Source: Flavobacteriaceae bacterium (GTDB taxonomy: Bacteria; Bacteroidota; Bacteroidia; Flavobacteriales; Flavobacteriaceae). From it: 64,000 nt of DNA. How positions within the stretch are numbered: position 1 is the stretch's first letter; every line of letters starts with the position of its first letter. Positions 1-9,581 of this stretch are shown one piece after another. Location: NCBI GenBank assembly GCA_002719315.1, contig PBHD01000001.1:212292-276291 (forward strand), given 5' to 3'. Position numbers and translations under genes: made by a program. Below the pieces are notes generated by a model, which did no database searches, was not told the DNA's origin, and worked only from the letters and a program-made list of their open reading frames with translations.

Positions 1-376
1 AAAAAGAATGTTAAGTTCTATGACTCCTACTATAATTGAAAAAAAAGGAAAAATATTAATGATTTTGGGAACTCCAGGAGGTTCAACAATTATTACTTCA
101 GTTCTACAAACTATTTTAAATGTTTATGAATTCCAAATGAATATTCAAGAAGCAGTAAATGCTCCTAGGTTCCATCATCAGTGGCTCCCTGATGAAATTA
201 GATTGGAGCCTGAAAAATTTGATCATTTAATTCCAAACTTATTAAACAAAGGTTATTTCATTAAACCCGAAAAAGAATTAATAGGGAGAGTAGATGCATT
301 ATATATTGACTCTAAAGGATTAATTCAAGCGGGAGCTGATCCTAGAGGAGATGATTTTGCTTCTTATTTATATTAA
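1..376 (+). CDS. ggt: gamma-glutamyltransferase, C-terminal fragment (runs off left edge)
   Basis: This is the last ~124 codons of gamma-glutamyltransferase, an exported Ntn-hydrolase that cleaves gamma-glutamyl bonds such as that of glutathione and hydrolyses or transfers the glutamyl group. The frame is open from base 2 with no start, so the gene begins outside the window. Visible blocks are KRMLSSMTPTI, whose LSSM serines hold the substrate carboxylate in the family, the PGGS loop that supplies oxyanion-hole glycines, and NAPRFHHQWLPD. All belong to the small subunit. The autocatalytic threonine lies upstream of base 1, so activity cannot be judged. The stop is at 374-376; uvrA follows on the same strand after 68 nt and has its own promoter-like box. 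Confidence 0.9.
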   Translation, partial: KRMLSSMTPTIIEKKGKILMILGTPGGSTIITSVLQTILNVYEFQMNIQEAVNAPRFHHQWLPDEIRLEPEKFDHLIPNLLNKGYFIKPEKELIGRVDALYIDSKGLIQAGADPRGDDFASYLY

Positions 377-424
377 TTTAAATTTTCAATTTCATTTAAG
401 TAGCAAATTTTAAGCTTAATATCT

Positions 425-432
425 TAATTTTG
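425..432 (+). promoter_or_regulatory. -7 promoter element TAATTTTG before uvrA
   Basis: Exact match to the Bacteroidota -7 consensus TAnnTTTG, 12 nt before the uvrA ATG at 445. I see no TTG at the expected -33 spacing, so only the -7 half is supported. Confidence 0.5.
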
Positions 433-444
433 CAAACTTACTTT

Positions 445-3276
445 ATGAAATCAAAAAACACAATTGAAATAGAAGGTGCTAGAGTTCACAATTTAAAAAA
501 TATAAACTTATCAATTCCAAGGGATAAATTTGTTGTAATTACTGGTTTATCAGGTAGCGGAAAATCTTCACTTGCATTTGACACTATATATTCAGAAAGC
601 CAAAGAAGGTATATGGAAACCTTTTCAGCATATGTACGTCAATTTATAGGAAATATGGAAAGACCAGAAGTTGATAAAATTGAGGGGCTATCACCTGTAA
701 TTGCGATTGAACAAAAAACAACTTCTAAAAATCCAAGATCTACAGTTGGAACAGTTACAGAATTATATGATTTCATTAGACTTTTATATGCCAGATTAGG
801 GGTTGCTTATAGTTCATTTAACAATAAAAAAATGGTTAGCTATACTGAAGACCAAATAATTCAATTAGTTAAAAAAGATTTTGAGTATAAAGAAATTTAT
901 ATTTTATCACCAGTTGTAAAATCCAGAAAAGGTCATTACAGAGAATTGTTTGATTCATTTATAAAAAAAGGCTTTTTAAAATCTAGAATTAACGGAAATA
1001 TTATTGATTTAAAGAAAGGAATGATGTTAGATAGATATAAAAATCATGATATCGAATTATTGATTGATAGAATAATAGTAAAAAATAATAAAGAATCGAT
1101 TTCTAGATTAACAAATTCAATAAAAACAGCTCTTTATAATGGTGAAAATTCTGTTTTAATTATTAACCCTAAAACTAAAAAAGAAAAATATTACAGCAAA
1201 GATCTTGTCTGTCCTGATAGTGGAATTTCTTATAGTAAACCTGAACCCAATACATTTTCATTTAACTCTCCCAAAGGAATGTGCAAAACATGTAAGGGAT
1301 TAGGTGTTCAATATATCATAAATAGAAAAAAAATCATACCAGATTATAATAAATCAATTAAAGATGGTGGTATTATTCCTTTAGGCACCAATAAAAGTTC
1401 ATGGTCATATAAGCAAATTGAAACTATATCAAAGAAATATAACTTCTCACTAAAGGATCCTATTAAAAAAATTAAAACAAAAGCTCTTGATGTGATTTTA
1501 AATGGAGGTGTCGAAAATTTTGATATAGAATCTAAAACACTTGGAATCACAAGAAAATATAATATTAATTATGAGGGAATTGAAAATTTTATAAAAAACA
1601 CCTATGAAAATTCAGAATCTTCCTCTTTAAAAAGATGGGCATCAAGTTTTATGGATCAAATTGAATGTGAAAAATGCAAAGGAAATCGATTACAAAATGA
1701 AGCTCTTCAATTTAAAATTGATAATAAAAATATTTCTCAATTGTCTAAAATGGATCTTTCTCAATTATATTCATGGTTGGATAGTTATTCAAAAAAAATT
1801 TTAGATAATGAAAAATTAATTGGAGAGGAAATTATCAAAGAAATCCTAACGAGAATTAAATTTTTATTAAATGTTGGACTAAGTTATTTAAATTTAAACC
1901 GACCTACTAAATCACTTTCTGGGGGAGAATCTCAAAGAATTAGACTGGCAACACAAATTGGTTCACAATTATTAGGAGTATTATATATTCTCGATGAGCC
2001 TAGTATAGGTTTACATCAAAGAGATAATATTAAATTAATAGATTCATTAAGATCTTTACGTGATATTGGAAATTCAATCATAGTAGTTGAACATGACAAA
2101 GACATTATGCTTAATTCAGATTATTTAATTGACATGGGGCCTTTCGCCGGCAATAATGGTGGTGAAATAATTTCTACCGGCCCCCCTACTCTTCTTAAGA
2201 AAAAAGGAACAATTACAGCTAAATATTTAAACGATACATTAAAAATTAAAATCCCAAATAAAAGAAGAATTGGAAACGGAAAGTTTATTGAACTAAAAGG
2301 ATGTAATGGTAATAATTTAAAAAATCTTAATGTCTTATTTCCACTTGGATTAATGATATGTGTTACAGGGGTTTCAGGAAGTGGCAAATCAACTCTAATA
2401 AATGAAACTTTATACCCTATATTAAATAATAAAATTTTTAATGGTGTAAAAAAACCTTTATCCTATTCAGAAATTACTGGAGTTGAAAATATTGACAAAG
2501 TAATTGAAATTAATCAACAACCAATAGGAAGAACTCCAAGAAGTAATCCAGCAACTTATTGTGGTATATTTAGTGAAATAAGAAACTTGTTGTCAATGAC
2601 ACCTGAGGCTAAAATTAGAGGTTATAAGCCTGGCCGATTTAGTTTTAATGTTGTTGGAGGAAGGTGTGAAACATGTAAAGGTGCAGGTTTAAAAACAATT
2701 GAAATGAATTTTCTTCCTGATGTAAATGTTCAATGTGAGAGTTGTCAAGGCAAAAGATTTAACAGGGAAACTCTAGAAATAAGATACAAAGGAAAATCTA
2801 TTTCTGATATATTGAAAATGACCATTAATGAAGCTTATATTTTTTTCAAATCAATTCCAAAAATCTCAAGAAAATTAAAAACAATAAAAGATGTTGGTCT
2901 TGGTTACATTTCTTTAGGTCAGTCATCTGTTACACTATCAGGTGGAGAAGCACAAAGAATAAAACTTTCAAGTGAACTTTCAAAAAAAGATACTGGCAAT
3001 ACTTTTTATATATTAGATGAACCAACAACAGGGCTTCATTTTGAAGATATTAGAGTCCTTTTAAATGTTTTAAATATCATTTTAGAAAGAGGAAATACTG
3101 TATTAATAATTGAACATAACATTGATGTTATAAAACAGGCTGACTATATTATTGATATTGGATTAGAGGGAGGAGAAAATGGTGGCAAAATCATATGTCA
3201 AGGAACTCCTGAAGAAATAATTAAAAACAAAAAAAGTTACACAGCGCCTTTTTTAATGAAAGAGCTTGTCAAATAA
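445..3276 (+). CDS. uvrA: UvrABC excinuclease ATPase subunit UvrA
   Basis: Damage-sensing ATPase of nucleotide excision repair; the cytoplasmic UvrA dimer loads UvrB at lesions. The 943-residue length is normal. Two ABC halves are visible: Walker A GLSGSGKS at residues 34-41 with signature LSGGESQR near 491 and ILDEPSIGLH near 513, then Walker A GVSGSGKST near 642 with LSGGEAQRIKL and ILDEPTTGLH. The C-terminal zinc finger has both CxxC pairs (about 741 and 763). In the first zinc module the pair reads C256-P-D-S259 with C280 and C283, so one of four cysteines is a serine. The ATG at 445 is chosen over an in-frame TTG at 430 because that TTG lies inside the -7 box and the family begins close to MKSKNTIEIEGARVHNLK. 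The stop abuts the next ATG. Confidence 0.97.
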   Translation: MKSKNTIEIEGARVHNLKNINLSIPRDKFVVITGLSGSGKSSLAFDTIYSESQRRYMETFSAYVRQFIGNMERPEVDKIEGLSPVIAIEQKTTSKNPRSTVGTVTELYDFIRLLYARLGVAYSSFNNKKMVSYTEDQIIQLVKKDFEYKEIYILSPVVKSRKGHYRELFDSFIKKGFLKSRINGNIIDLKKGMMLDRYKNHDIELLIDRIIVKNNKESISRLTNSIKTALYNGENSVLIINPKTKKEKYYSKDLVCPDSGISYSKPEPNTFSFNSPKGMCKTCKGLGVQYIINRKKIIPDYNKSIKDGGIIPLGTNKSSWSYKQIETISKKYNFSLKDPIKKIKTKALDVILNGGVENFDIESKTLGITRKYNINYEGIENFIKNTYENSESSSLKRWASSFMDQIECEKCKGNRLQNEALQFKIDNKNISQLSKMDLSQLYSWLDSYSKKILDNEKLIGEEIIKEILTRIKFLLNVGLSYLNLNRPTKSLSGGESQRIRLATQIGSQLLGVLYILDEPSIGLHQRDNIKLIDSLRSLRDIGNSIIVVEHDKDIMLNSDYLIDMGPFAGNNGGEIISTGPPTLLKKKGTITAKYLNDTLKIKIPNKRRIGNGKFIELKGCNGNNLKNLNVLFPLGLMICVTGVSGSGKSTLINETLYPILNNKIFNGVKKPLSYSEITGVENIDKVIEINQQPIGRTPRSNPATYCGIFSEIRNLLSMTPEAKIRGYKPGRFSFNVVGGRCETCKGAGLKTIEMNFLPDVNVQCESCQGKRFNRETLEIRYKGKSISDILKMTINEAYIFFKSIPKISRKLKTIKDVGLGYISLGQSSVTLSGGEAQRIKLSSELSKKDTGNTFYILDEPTTGLHFEDIRVLLNVLNIILERGNTVLIIEHNIDVIKQADYIIDIGLEGGENGGKIICQGTPEEIIKNKKSYTAPFLMKELVK

Positions 3277-6093
3277 ATGAAAAAACTTTCTAATTTAATA
3301 TTTGCTTTCTTTCTGTTGATCAGTATTTATAATACTTCAGCTCAAGTAGATGTTAGTTACAAAATTAAAGCTAATCTAAATTTGCTAAATGAAACCATAG
3401 ATATTTCACAAATAATCAGGTATAAAAATATAAGAAAAGAACAAACTAATGAGATTTACCTCTATGATTGGTCAAACTCTTATAAAGATACTAAAACTCC
3501 CTTATCAAATAGGTTAGCAGAAGAATATAACAGAAGTTTTTATTTATCTTCAAAAAACAAAAGAGGTTTTACTAAAATAGAGAATATTTCATTCGAAAAT
3601 ATTGATCTTGTATGGTTAAGAGAAAAAAATAAACCTGATATAATTAAGTTGTTTCTTCCTAAATTTATCGATAATAATGAAATAGTTGAAATTCACTTAA
3701 ATTATTCAATTAAACTACCTGACCAAAAATTTACTGGTTTTGGAATTAAGAATAAAAAGTCAATAAATTTAAGATATTGGCATATATCACTAGCTCCATT
3801 TATTAAAGACAAATGGATAATTAATAGCAATCTTGATATAGATGACAACAGTTCATTACCATCAAATTTTATTATAAAATGGAATTATACTAATGAATTA
3901 AGTTTAATAAGCAACCTAGATAAAGTTAGTTCTGAAAACAAAAACAATAACCTTATAGAAGAGTATGAGGGTATAAATCAGGTAAGAGCTCAATTTATAT
4001 TTAACAATGAAAATAAATTCAAATCAAATAAATTAAAAAACGGAAAAGTAATATTAACTGATCTAAATCATAAATTCAATGATTCAAATCAATTAAAAAA
4101 GAGTCAAAAAAAAATTGATTCATTTGTTTCCTCTCTAATAAAACCTTTCCCCCATAACAAGATTTTAGTATTAAAAAAAGACTATGACAAAAATCCATTT
4201 TATGGATTGAATCAACTACCAAAATTTCTTAATGTATATTCTGATAAATTTTATTATGAAATACGATTTTTAAAAGCATATTTAAACAACTACCTAAATG
4301 AAGTATTACATATAAACAAAAGAAAAGATCATTGGATAATAAATGGAATTAACACATATATAATGATGAAATATGTTGAAACCTTCTACCCTAATAAAAA
4401 ACTTTTAGGGGAAATTGCAAACTATTCTTTGTTGAAGCCATTTAAATTATCAAAATTAAATTTTAATGATGGATATGAGTTTTTTTATGAGTTTTCTCAA
4501 AGATCAAATCTTCAACAACCTGATATTCTATCTAAGGATAAGCTAATAAAGTTTAATGAAAAAATTGCTTCTCCATCACATGTGGGTATAGGCCTAAATT
4601 ATATTGAAAAAAATATAGGAGAAAAGAATTTTAATAAATATTTAAAAGAATATATTTCAAAATCAAAAATTAAAAATTTTGAAGAATTTTTTATAAAAAA
4701 AACTAATAAAAAAGCAGAATGGTTTTTTAAAACATACATTAGAGACAGAAAAGCCTATGATTTTAAAATCAAAGACATTGAATTAAACAAAGAAAACATA
4801 TCTTTTAAAATAGAGGAGAAATCAAAAAGATCACTACCAATTAAAATTGCTTTGATTAAAAATGATTCAACTATTTTAAAAAAATGGATTTCTTTTAAAA
4901 ATGACACAATTATTAAATTAAAAAGAATTGAAGCTGATTACATATCTCTTAATTCAGGGATAAATTTTCCTGAATCAAACAAAAAAAATAATTGGAAGTT
5001 TATAAAAAAACCCTCGAGAATTAAACCTTTAAAGTTTAATTTTTTAAAAGATGTTGAAGATCCAAAAAAAAATCAAGTTTTTTACACCCCTATTATAAAT
5101 TTCAATAATAAATATGACGGTATTTCAGTTGGAATGCGATTATTTAATAAGAGAATAAAGTCTCAATCATTTACATTAGATACTTTTCCGGAATATTCAT
5201 TTAACGAAAATACGTTGGTTGGTTCTTTTAGATCAGTTTTTAAATTTTATAACGATTATAATAACAATTATCTAACTCAATTTCAAATTTTTGGGAGTTC
5301 TTATCATTATAATTCCAATTTAAGGTATACTGTATTTGTTCCTAGTTTATCATGGGTTTTTAGAACACCTAATTTAAGATCAAATAAAAGACAGCTTCTA
5401 AATGTATCATGGTATAATGTTCATAGAGAAAAAGATTTGAATATTAAAACAGATCCTGATTATAGTATCTTAAATTTAAGATATGATTTTCATAATAAAG
5501 GGGCTATTAATTATCTTACATTTAGATCAAGTTTAGAATTATCAAAAAATTTTGGAAAAATAATTCTTGAAAATAATTACAGAAAACTATTTCCTAGTGG
5601 TAGACAACTTGAAATTCGGTTTTTTGTTGGAAAATTTCTTTGGTATGACTACTTCAATAAAGACAAATTCTTTGATTTTAATTTGAATAGAGTAACTGAT
5701 TATCTTTTTCAATACAATTACCTTGGTAGATCAGAAAAAACTGGATTTTATAGTCAACAATTTATTCCTGCAGAAGGAGGTTTTAAATCAAAATTTGAAC
5801 AATCTAATGCTAATGATTATATGTTTTCAACAAACCTATATATTGGTATATGGAAATGGATAGAATTATATACTGATTTCGGACTAATCAAAAGTAGAAA
5901 TTTGAAGTTAAAAGGTTATTATGATTCTGGATTTAGAATAAATTTAGTACCTGATTACCTTGAGCTTTATTTTCCTTTAGCTTCATCAAATGGATTTGAA
6001 ATTTCTCAGTTTAAATATAATTCTAAATTAAGATTTAAAATTCTTGTTGAACCTAGGACTCTTACGTCTTTATTTACCAGAAAATGGTTTTAA
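3277..6093 (+). CDS. M1-peptidase-like (apparently non-catalytic) outer-membrane barrel protein
   Basis: Large exported protein of 938 residues that begins immediately after the uvrA stop. A Sec signal peptide (residues 1-22, ending NTSAQ) is followed by an immunoglobulin-like and gluzincin-like region that resembles M1 aminopeptidases. Where a zinc peptidase would carry HExxH and, about 18 residues on, the second glutamate, this protein reads NEVLHINKRK (near 340) and HWIINGINTY (near 352), so the metal ligands are missing. From about residue 610 the sequence becomes alternating polar/aromatic strands and ends in TRKWF with a terminal phenylalanine, as in outer-membrane beta-barrels. I infer a surface or outer-membrane anchored pseudo-enzyme, perhaps binding peptides or assisting assembly. 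The substrate is unknown. Co-transcription with uvrA is likely from the zero spacing but implies no shared function. Confidence 0.6.
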   Translation: MKKLSNLIFAFFLLISIYNTSAQVDVSYKIKANLNLLNETIDISQIIRYKNIRKEQTNEIYLYDWSNSYKDTKTPLSNRLAEEYNRSFYLSSKNKRGFTKIENISFENIDLVWLREKNKPDIIKLFLPKFIDNNEIVEIHLNYSIKLPDQKFTGFGIKNKKSINLRYWHISLAPFIKDKWIINSNLDIDDNSSLPSNFIIKWNYTNELSLISNLDKVSSENKNNNLIEEYEGINQVRAQFIFNNENKFKSNKLKNGKVILTDLNHKFNDSNQLKKSQKKIDSFVSSLIKPFPHNKILVLKKDYDKNPFYGLNQLPKFLNVYSDKFYYEIRFLKAYLNNYLNEVLHINKRKDHWIINGINTYIMMKYVETFYPNKKLLGEIANYSLLKPFKLSKLNFNDGYEFFYEFSQRSNLQQPDILSKDKLIKFNEKIASPSHVGIGLNYIEKNIGEKNFNKYLKEYISKSKIKNFEEFFIKKTNKKAEWFFKTYIRDRKAYDFKIKDIELNKENISFKIEEKSKRSLPIKIALIKNDSTILKKWISFKNDTIIKLKRIEADYISLNSGINFPESNKKNNWKFIKKPSRIKPLKFNFLKDVEDPKKNQVFYTPIINFNNKYDGISVGMRLFNKRIKSQSFTLDTFPEYSFNENTLVGSFRSVFKFYNDYNNNYLTQFQIFGSSYHYNSNLRYTVFVPSLSWVFRTPNLRSNKRQLLNVSWYNVHREKDLNIKTDPDYSILNLRYDFHNKGAINYLTFRSSLELSKNFGKIILENNYRKLFPSGRQLEIRFFVGKFLWYDYFNKDKFFDFNLNRVTDYLFQYNYLGRSEKTGFYSQQFIPAEGGFKSKFEQSNANDYMFSTNLYIGIWKWIELYTDFGLIKSRNLKLKGYYDSGFRINLVPDYLELYFPLASSNGFEISQFKYNSKLRFKILVEPRTLTSLFTRKWF

Positions 6094-6141
6094 CAAAAAA
6101 ACTAATTAAAAATCTTCTTATATTACAATTCAAACTATTAA

Positions 6142-8550
6142 ATGAGTCTTATTAAAAAAGAATTAGATAAAAAAATTTCATTTGATGCATTTAAAAAACA
6201 GGTGCTTCAAGATTATAAAATAATAGTTGAAAGCAGGGAATGTGCAATTCTAGGAAGAAGAGAAGTTCTTTCAGGGAAAGGGAATTTTGCCATTTTTGGA
6301 GATGGGAAGGAATTACCCCAAGTTGTTTTAAATCATTTTTTTCAAAACGGGGATTTTAGATCAGGATATTATAGAGACCAAACTATTCTTTTAGCTCAAA
6401 ATAACTTATCTATTAAACAAATTTTCGCAGCTATATATGCTGATCTTGATATAGTTCGTGAACCGATGTCTGGAGGAAGGCAAATGGTTGGCCATTTTGT
6501 TACAAAAAGTAATATAAACAATGAGTTTGTTGATCTAATTAATCAAAAAAATCATGCTGCTGATGTTTCTCCAACAGCATCACAAATGCCTAAGTTAGTT
6601 GGCTTAGCCCAAGCATCAAAAATATATAGAAATCTTTCAACTAAAAATTCTAGTAAATTTTCAAATAATGGAAATGAAATAGCTTGGGGAACTATTGGTA
6701 ATGCAAGTACTAGTGAAGGTGTTTTTTTTGAGGCAATTAATGCAGCTGGTGTTCTGCAAATCCCAATGGTAATAAGCATATGGGATGATGATTATGGAAT
6801 CTCTGTTCACAATAAAGATCAAACAACTAAAGAAAGCATTTCAAAAGTATTAAAAGGTTTTCAAAAAACAGATAGTCAACCTGGTTTAGAAATAATTGAA
6901 GTTAAAGGATGGGATTATACGGCTCTTATTGATGCTTATAGCTACGCTTCAAAACTTGCAAGAAATGATCATATTCCTGTAATGGTCCATGTTACTGAGT
7001 TAACTCAACCTTTGGGGCATTCTTCATCTGGATCACATGAAAGATATAAAACAACAGAAAGGCTAGAATGGGAAAAAAAATATGACTGTAATTTAAAAAT
7101 GAAGGAATGGATTTTATCAAATGGTATAGCAGATCATGATGATCTTGAATTAATTGAAAAAAATGCAAAAATAACAGTAAAAAATGAAAGAATCTCTGCA
7201 TGGAATGAGTATCAAAAACCCATATTAAAACAAAGAGAAATTTTTTATAATTTTTATACTGATTTTATTGATAAAACTAATAATGATATAAATCTACAAT
7301 TAATTAAGAAAGAATTAGTCTCAAATACTGAACCTTGTTATAATGATATAATCTCTTCGGCGAGAAAAAGTCAATATATTTTATCTAAATTTCCAAATAT
7401 TAATTCTGAAAAATTCAAAAAATGGCTTAATAATCTCAAATCAGAGATTGAAGAAAAAGTTTCATCGAATTTATATTCATATAATCTTGATTTTTATAAT
7501 AAAATTGAAATTACGCCATTAGAATATGACGAAAAACCTAAAATCGTTGATGGAAGAATCATAATTAGGGATAATTTTGAAGCTTTACTTAGTAAAAATG
7601 ATGATTTATTAATTTTTGGAGAAGATGTAGGTAAAATTGGCGATGTAAATCAAGGTTTAGAAGGTCTTCAAGAAAAATTTGGAAAAATAAGAATAGCTGA
7701 TACTGGCATAAGAGAAGCTACAATTGTTGGGCAAGGAATAGGTTTAGCTCTCAGAGGGTTCAGACCGATTGCTGAAATTCAATATTTAGATTACATTTTG
7801 TATTGTATTCAAATTTTGAGCGATGATTTAGCCTCATTAAACTATAGAACAAATGCACAGCAAATTGCACCTTTGATAATAAGAACTAGAGGACATAGAC
7901 TAGAAGGAATTTGGCACTCTGGATCTCCAATGGCAGGTATGATTCATTTATTAAGAGGTATTCATATTATAGTTCCTAGAAATATGACGCAAGCAGCTGG
8001 GTTTTATAATTTTTTAATGACAATTCAACAACCAGCTGTTGTAATTGAGCCATTAAACTCCTATAGACTTAAAGAAAAACTCCCAAATAATTTAGGAGAT
8101 TACACGATCAAACCAGGAGAAATTGAAATATTAAAAAAAGGTGAAGATATAACTATAATTTCATATGGCTCAACTCTGAGATTAGTTCAACAAGCTTCGA
8201 AAAAATTATTAAATAATGGAATAAGTGTTGAGGTAATTGATATTCAAACTTTAATTCCTTTTGATACTAATAAAAATATTTTTAAAAGCATTAATAAAAC
8301 CAATAATCTTCTGATAGTAGACGAAGATGTCCCAGGTGGAGCTAGCGCATATATTTTACAGCAATTACTTGAAAAACAAAATATATTTAAACACCTTGAT
8401 AGTAAACCCGTTCTTCTTTCAGCTAAATCTCATAGGCCAGCATACGGTTCTGATGGTGACTATTTTTCTAAACCATCATTTGATGATATCTACGATGCTG
8501 TTTACAACATTATGCATGATCAAAATCCAAATAAATTCCCAAGGATTTAA
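6142..8550 (+). CDS. fused alpha-beta E1 component of a 2-oxoacid (probably branched-chain) dehydrogenase
   Basis: Thiamine diphosphate-dependent E1 of a 2-oxoacid dehydrogenase complex with alpha (residues ~1-430) and beta (~470-802) subunits in one chain, the usual arrangement in Flavobacteriia. It would decarboxylate 2-oxoisovalerate-type substrates and pass the acyl group to the E2 lipoyl domain; E2 and E3 are not in this window. Alpha-half landmarks: EPMSGGRQMVGHF, SPTASQMP, and the cofactor loop IGNASTSEGVFFEAINAAG. Beta-half landmarks: LLIFGEDVG, DTGIREATIVGQGIGLALRG and RTRGHRLEGIWHSGSPMAG. The loop that is GDG...NN in most TPP enzymes reads G186-N187-A here with D215-D217 further on, which is unusual. 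The substrate class is inferred from family resemblance only. It converges with holA with zero spacing. Confidence 0.8.
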   Translation: MSLIKKELDKKISFDAFKKQVLQDYKIIVESRECAILGRREVLSGKGNFAIFGDGKELPQVVLNHFFQNGDFRSGYYRDQTILLAQNNLSIKQIFAAIYADLDIVREPMSGGRQMVGHFVTKSNINNEFVDLINQKNHAADVSPTASQMPKLVGLAQASKIYRNLSTKNSSKFSNNGNEIAWGTIGNASTSEGVFFEAINAAGVLQIPMVISIWDDDYGISVHNKDQTTKESISKVLKGFQKTDSQPGLEIIEVKGWDYTALIDAYSYASKLARNDHIPVMVHVTELTQPLGHSSSGSHERYKTTERLEWEKKYDCNLKMKEWILSNGIADHDDLELIEKNAKITVKNERISAWNEYQKPILKQREIFYNFYTDFIDKTNNDINLQLIKKELVSNTEPCYNDIISSARKSQYILSKFPNINSEKFKKWLNNLKSEIEEKVSSNLYSYNLDFYNKIEITPLEYDEKPKIVDGRIIIRDNFEALLSKNDDLLIFGEDVGKIGDVNQGLEGLQEKFGKIRIADTGIREATIVGQGIGLALRGFRPIAEIQYLDYILYCIQILSDDLASLNYRTNAQQIAPLIIRTRGHRLEGIWHSGSPMAGMIHLLRGIHIIVPRNMTQAAGFYNFLMTIQQPAVVIEPLNSYRLKEKLPNNLGDYTIKPGEIEILKKGEDITIISYGSTLRLVQQASKKLLNNGISVEVIDIQTLIPFDTNKNIFKSINKTNNLLIVDEDVPGGASAYILQQLLEKQNIFKHLDSKPVLLSAKSHRPAYGSDGDYFSKPSFDDIYDAVYNIMHDQNPNKFPRI

Positions 8551-9555
8551 TTATAAACTCATTATTTTTAATAAGACTTCTTTTAATAATTCATAATGAT
8601 TAAAACCAGATGAATTTATTCCTTTAATTTTCAGATCTGATTCATAAATTATAGAAAGAGCATCTTCACATTGCTTTATTGAGTAATTATTTGACGCTAT
8701 GGTATATTGTTTAATAAAAAAAGGATTAATACTTAATTTTGAAGGAGCTTCTTTTAATGGATTATTAAAACAATGAAAGATTAATACTTTTTGAAAAAAA
8801 GAATGCATTACCGAAAGCGTCAATACAATTGGATATTTTTTTGAATTATTACTTAAATATCTAATTATGTGAAATGCTTTAGAGAAGTTTTTTAACCCAA
8901 TTTCATTTTGTAACTCAAAATTATTAAAATCTTTGCTAAAACCAATCTGACTTTCTATGATATCAGCAGTAATTTCCTTTTTTTCTTTTATAGCTAATTT
9001 AATTTTATTTAATCCTTTTTCAATAACACTAAGATCTGAACCTACTGAGTCTGCCAAAAATTTCGAATTTGATGGAGAAATAACCAAACTCATTGAATTT
9101 GATAATTCAGAAATAAATTGAGGCAATTGATACTCATATAATTTTTTAAACTCAAGTATTTTCCCATACTTAAAAGCAGATTTATATAGTTTTTTTCTTT
9201 TATCAAAAACTTTGTTCATATAACAAAAAACAATTATTGATCTTTGTGATGAATTTTCAACATATTTAGCTAAGTCATCTAACCCTTTATCTATATATTG
9301 TGCCTCTTTTACAATAATTAAATTATATTTTGATACTAAAGGAAATCTTCTAGCAACCTCTATCAAATTGTTTACAGTTGTTTCTTTTCCATATAAAACA
9401 AAATAATCAAAGTTTTTAGATTCTTCAGTTACAATTTTATCGACTAAAAGCTTTACTAATCTTTTGATAAAAAATTCTTCAGTTCCCGATAATAAGTAAA
9501 ATGAATGGAATACACCTTTTTCTATATCAGAAATTGCTAATTTATAATCATTCAT
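8551..9555 (-). CDS. holA: DNA polymerase III subunit delta
   Basis: Clamp-loader delta subunit, which opens the sliding clamp during loading onto primed DNA. The 334-residue chain has the HolA architecture: an amino-terminal AAA+-like fold without a functional P-loop (opening FYLLSGTEEFFIKRLVKLLV), a middle segment FPLVSKYNLIIVKEAQ typical of delta, and an alpha-helical collar domain at the end. It is transcribed divergently from the nuclease-domain gene at 9582 across a 26-nt gap and converges exactly with the E1 gene. Its partner clamp gene dnaN is also in this window, about 30 kb away. Confidence 0.92.
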   Translation of the reverse strand: MNDYKLAISDIEKGVFHSFYLLSGTEEFFIKRLVKLLVDKIVTEESKNFDYFVLYGKETTVNNLIEVARRFPLVSKYNLIIVKEAQYIDKGLDDLAKYVENSSQRSIIVFCYMNKVFDKRKKLYKSAFKYGKILEFKKLYEYQLPQFISELSNSMSLVISPSNSKFLADSVGSDLSVIEKGLNKIKLAIKEKKEITADIIESQIGFSKDFNNFELQNEIGLKNFSKAFHIIRYLSNNSKKYPIVLTLSVMHSFFQKVLIFHCFNNPLKEAPSKLSINPFFIKQYTIASNNYSIKQCEDALSIIYESDLKIKGINSSGFNHYELLKEVLLKIMSL

Positions 9556-9581
9556 ATTAAAAAATTATGCAATTTTACCAT

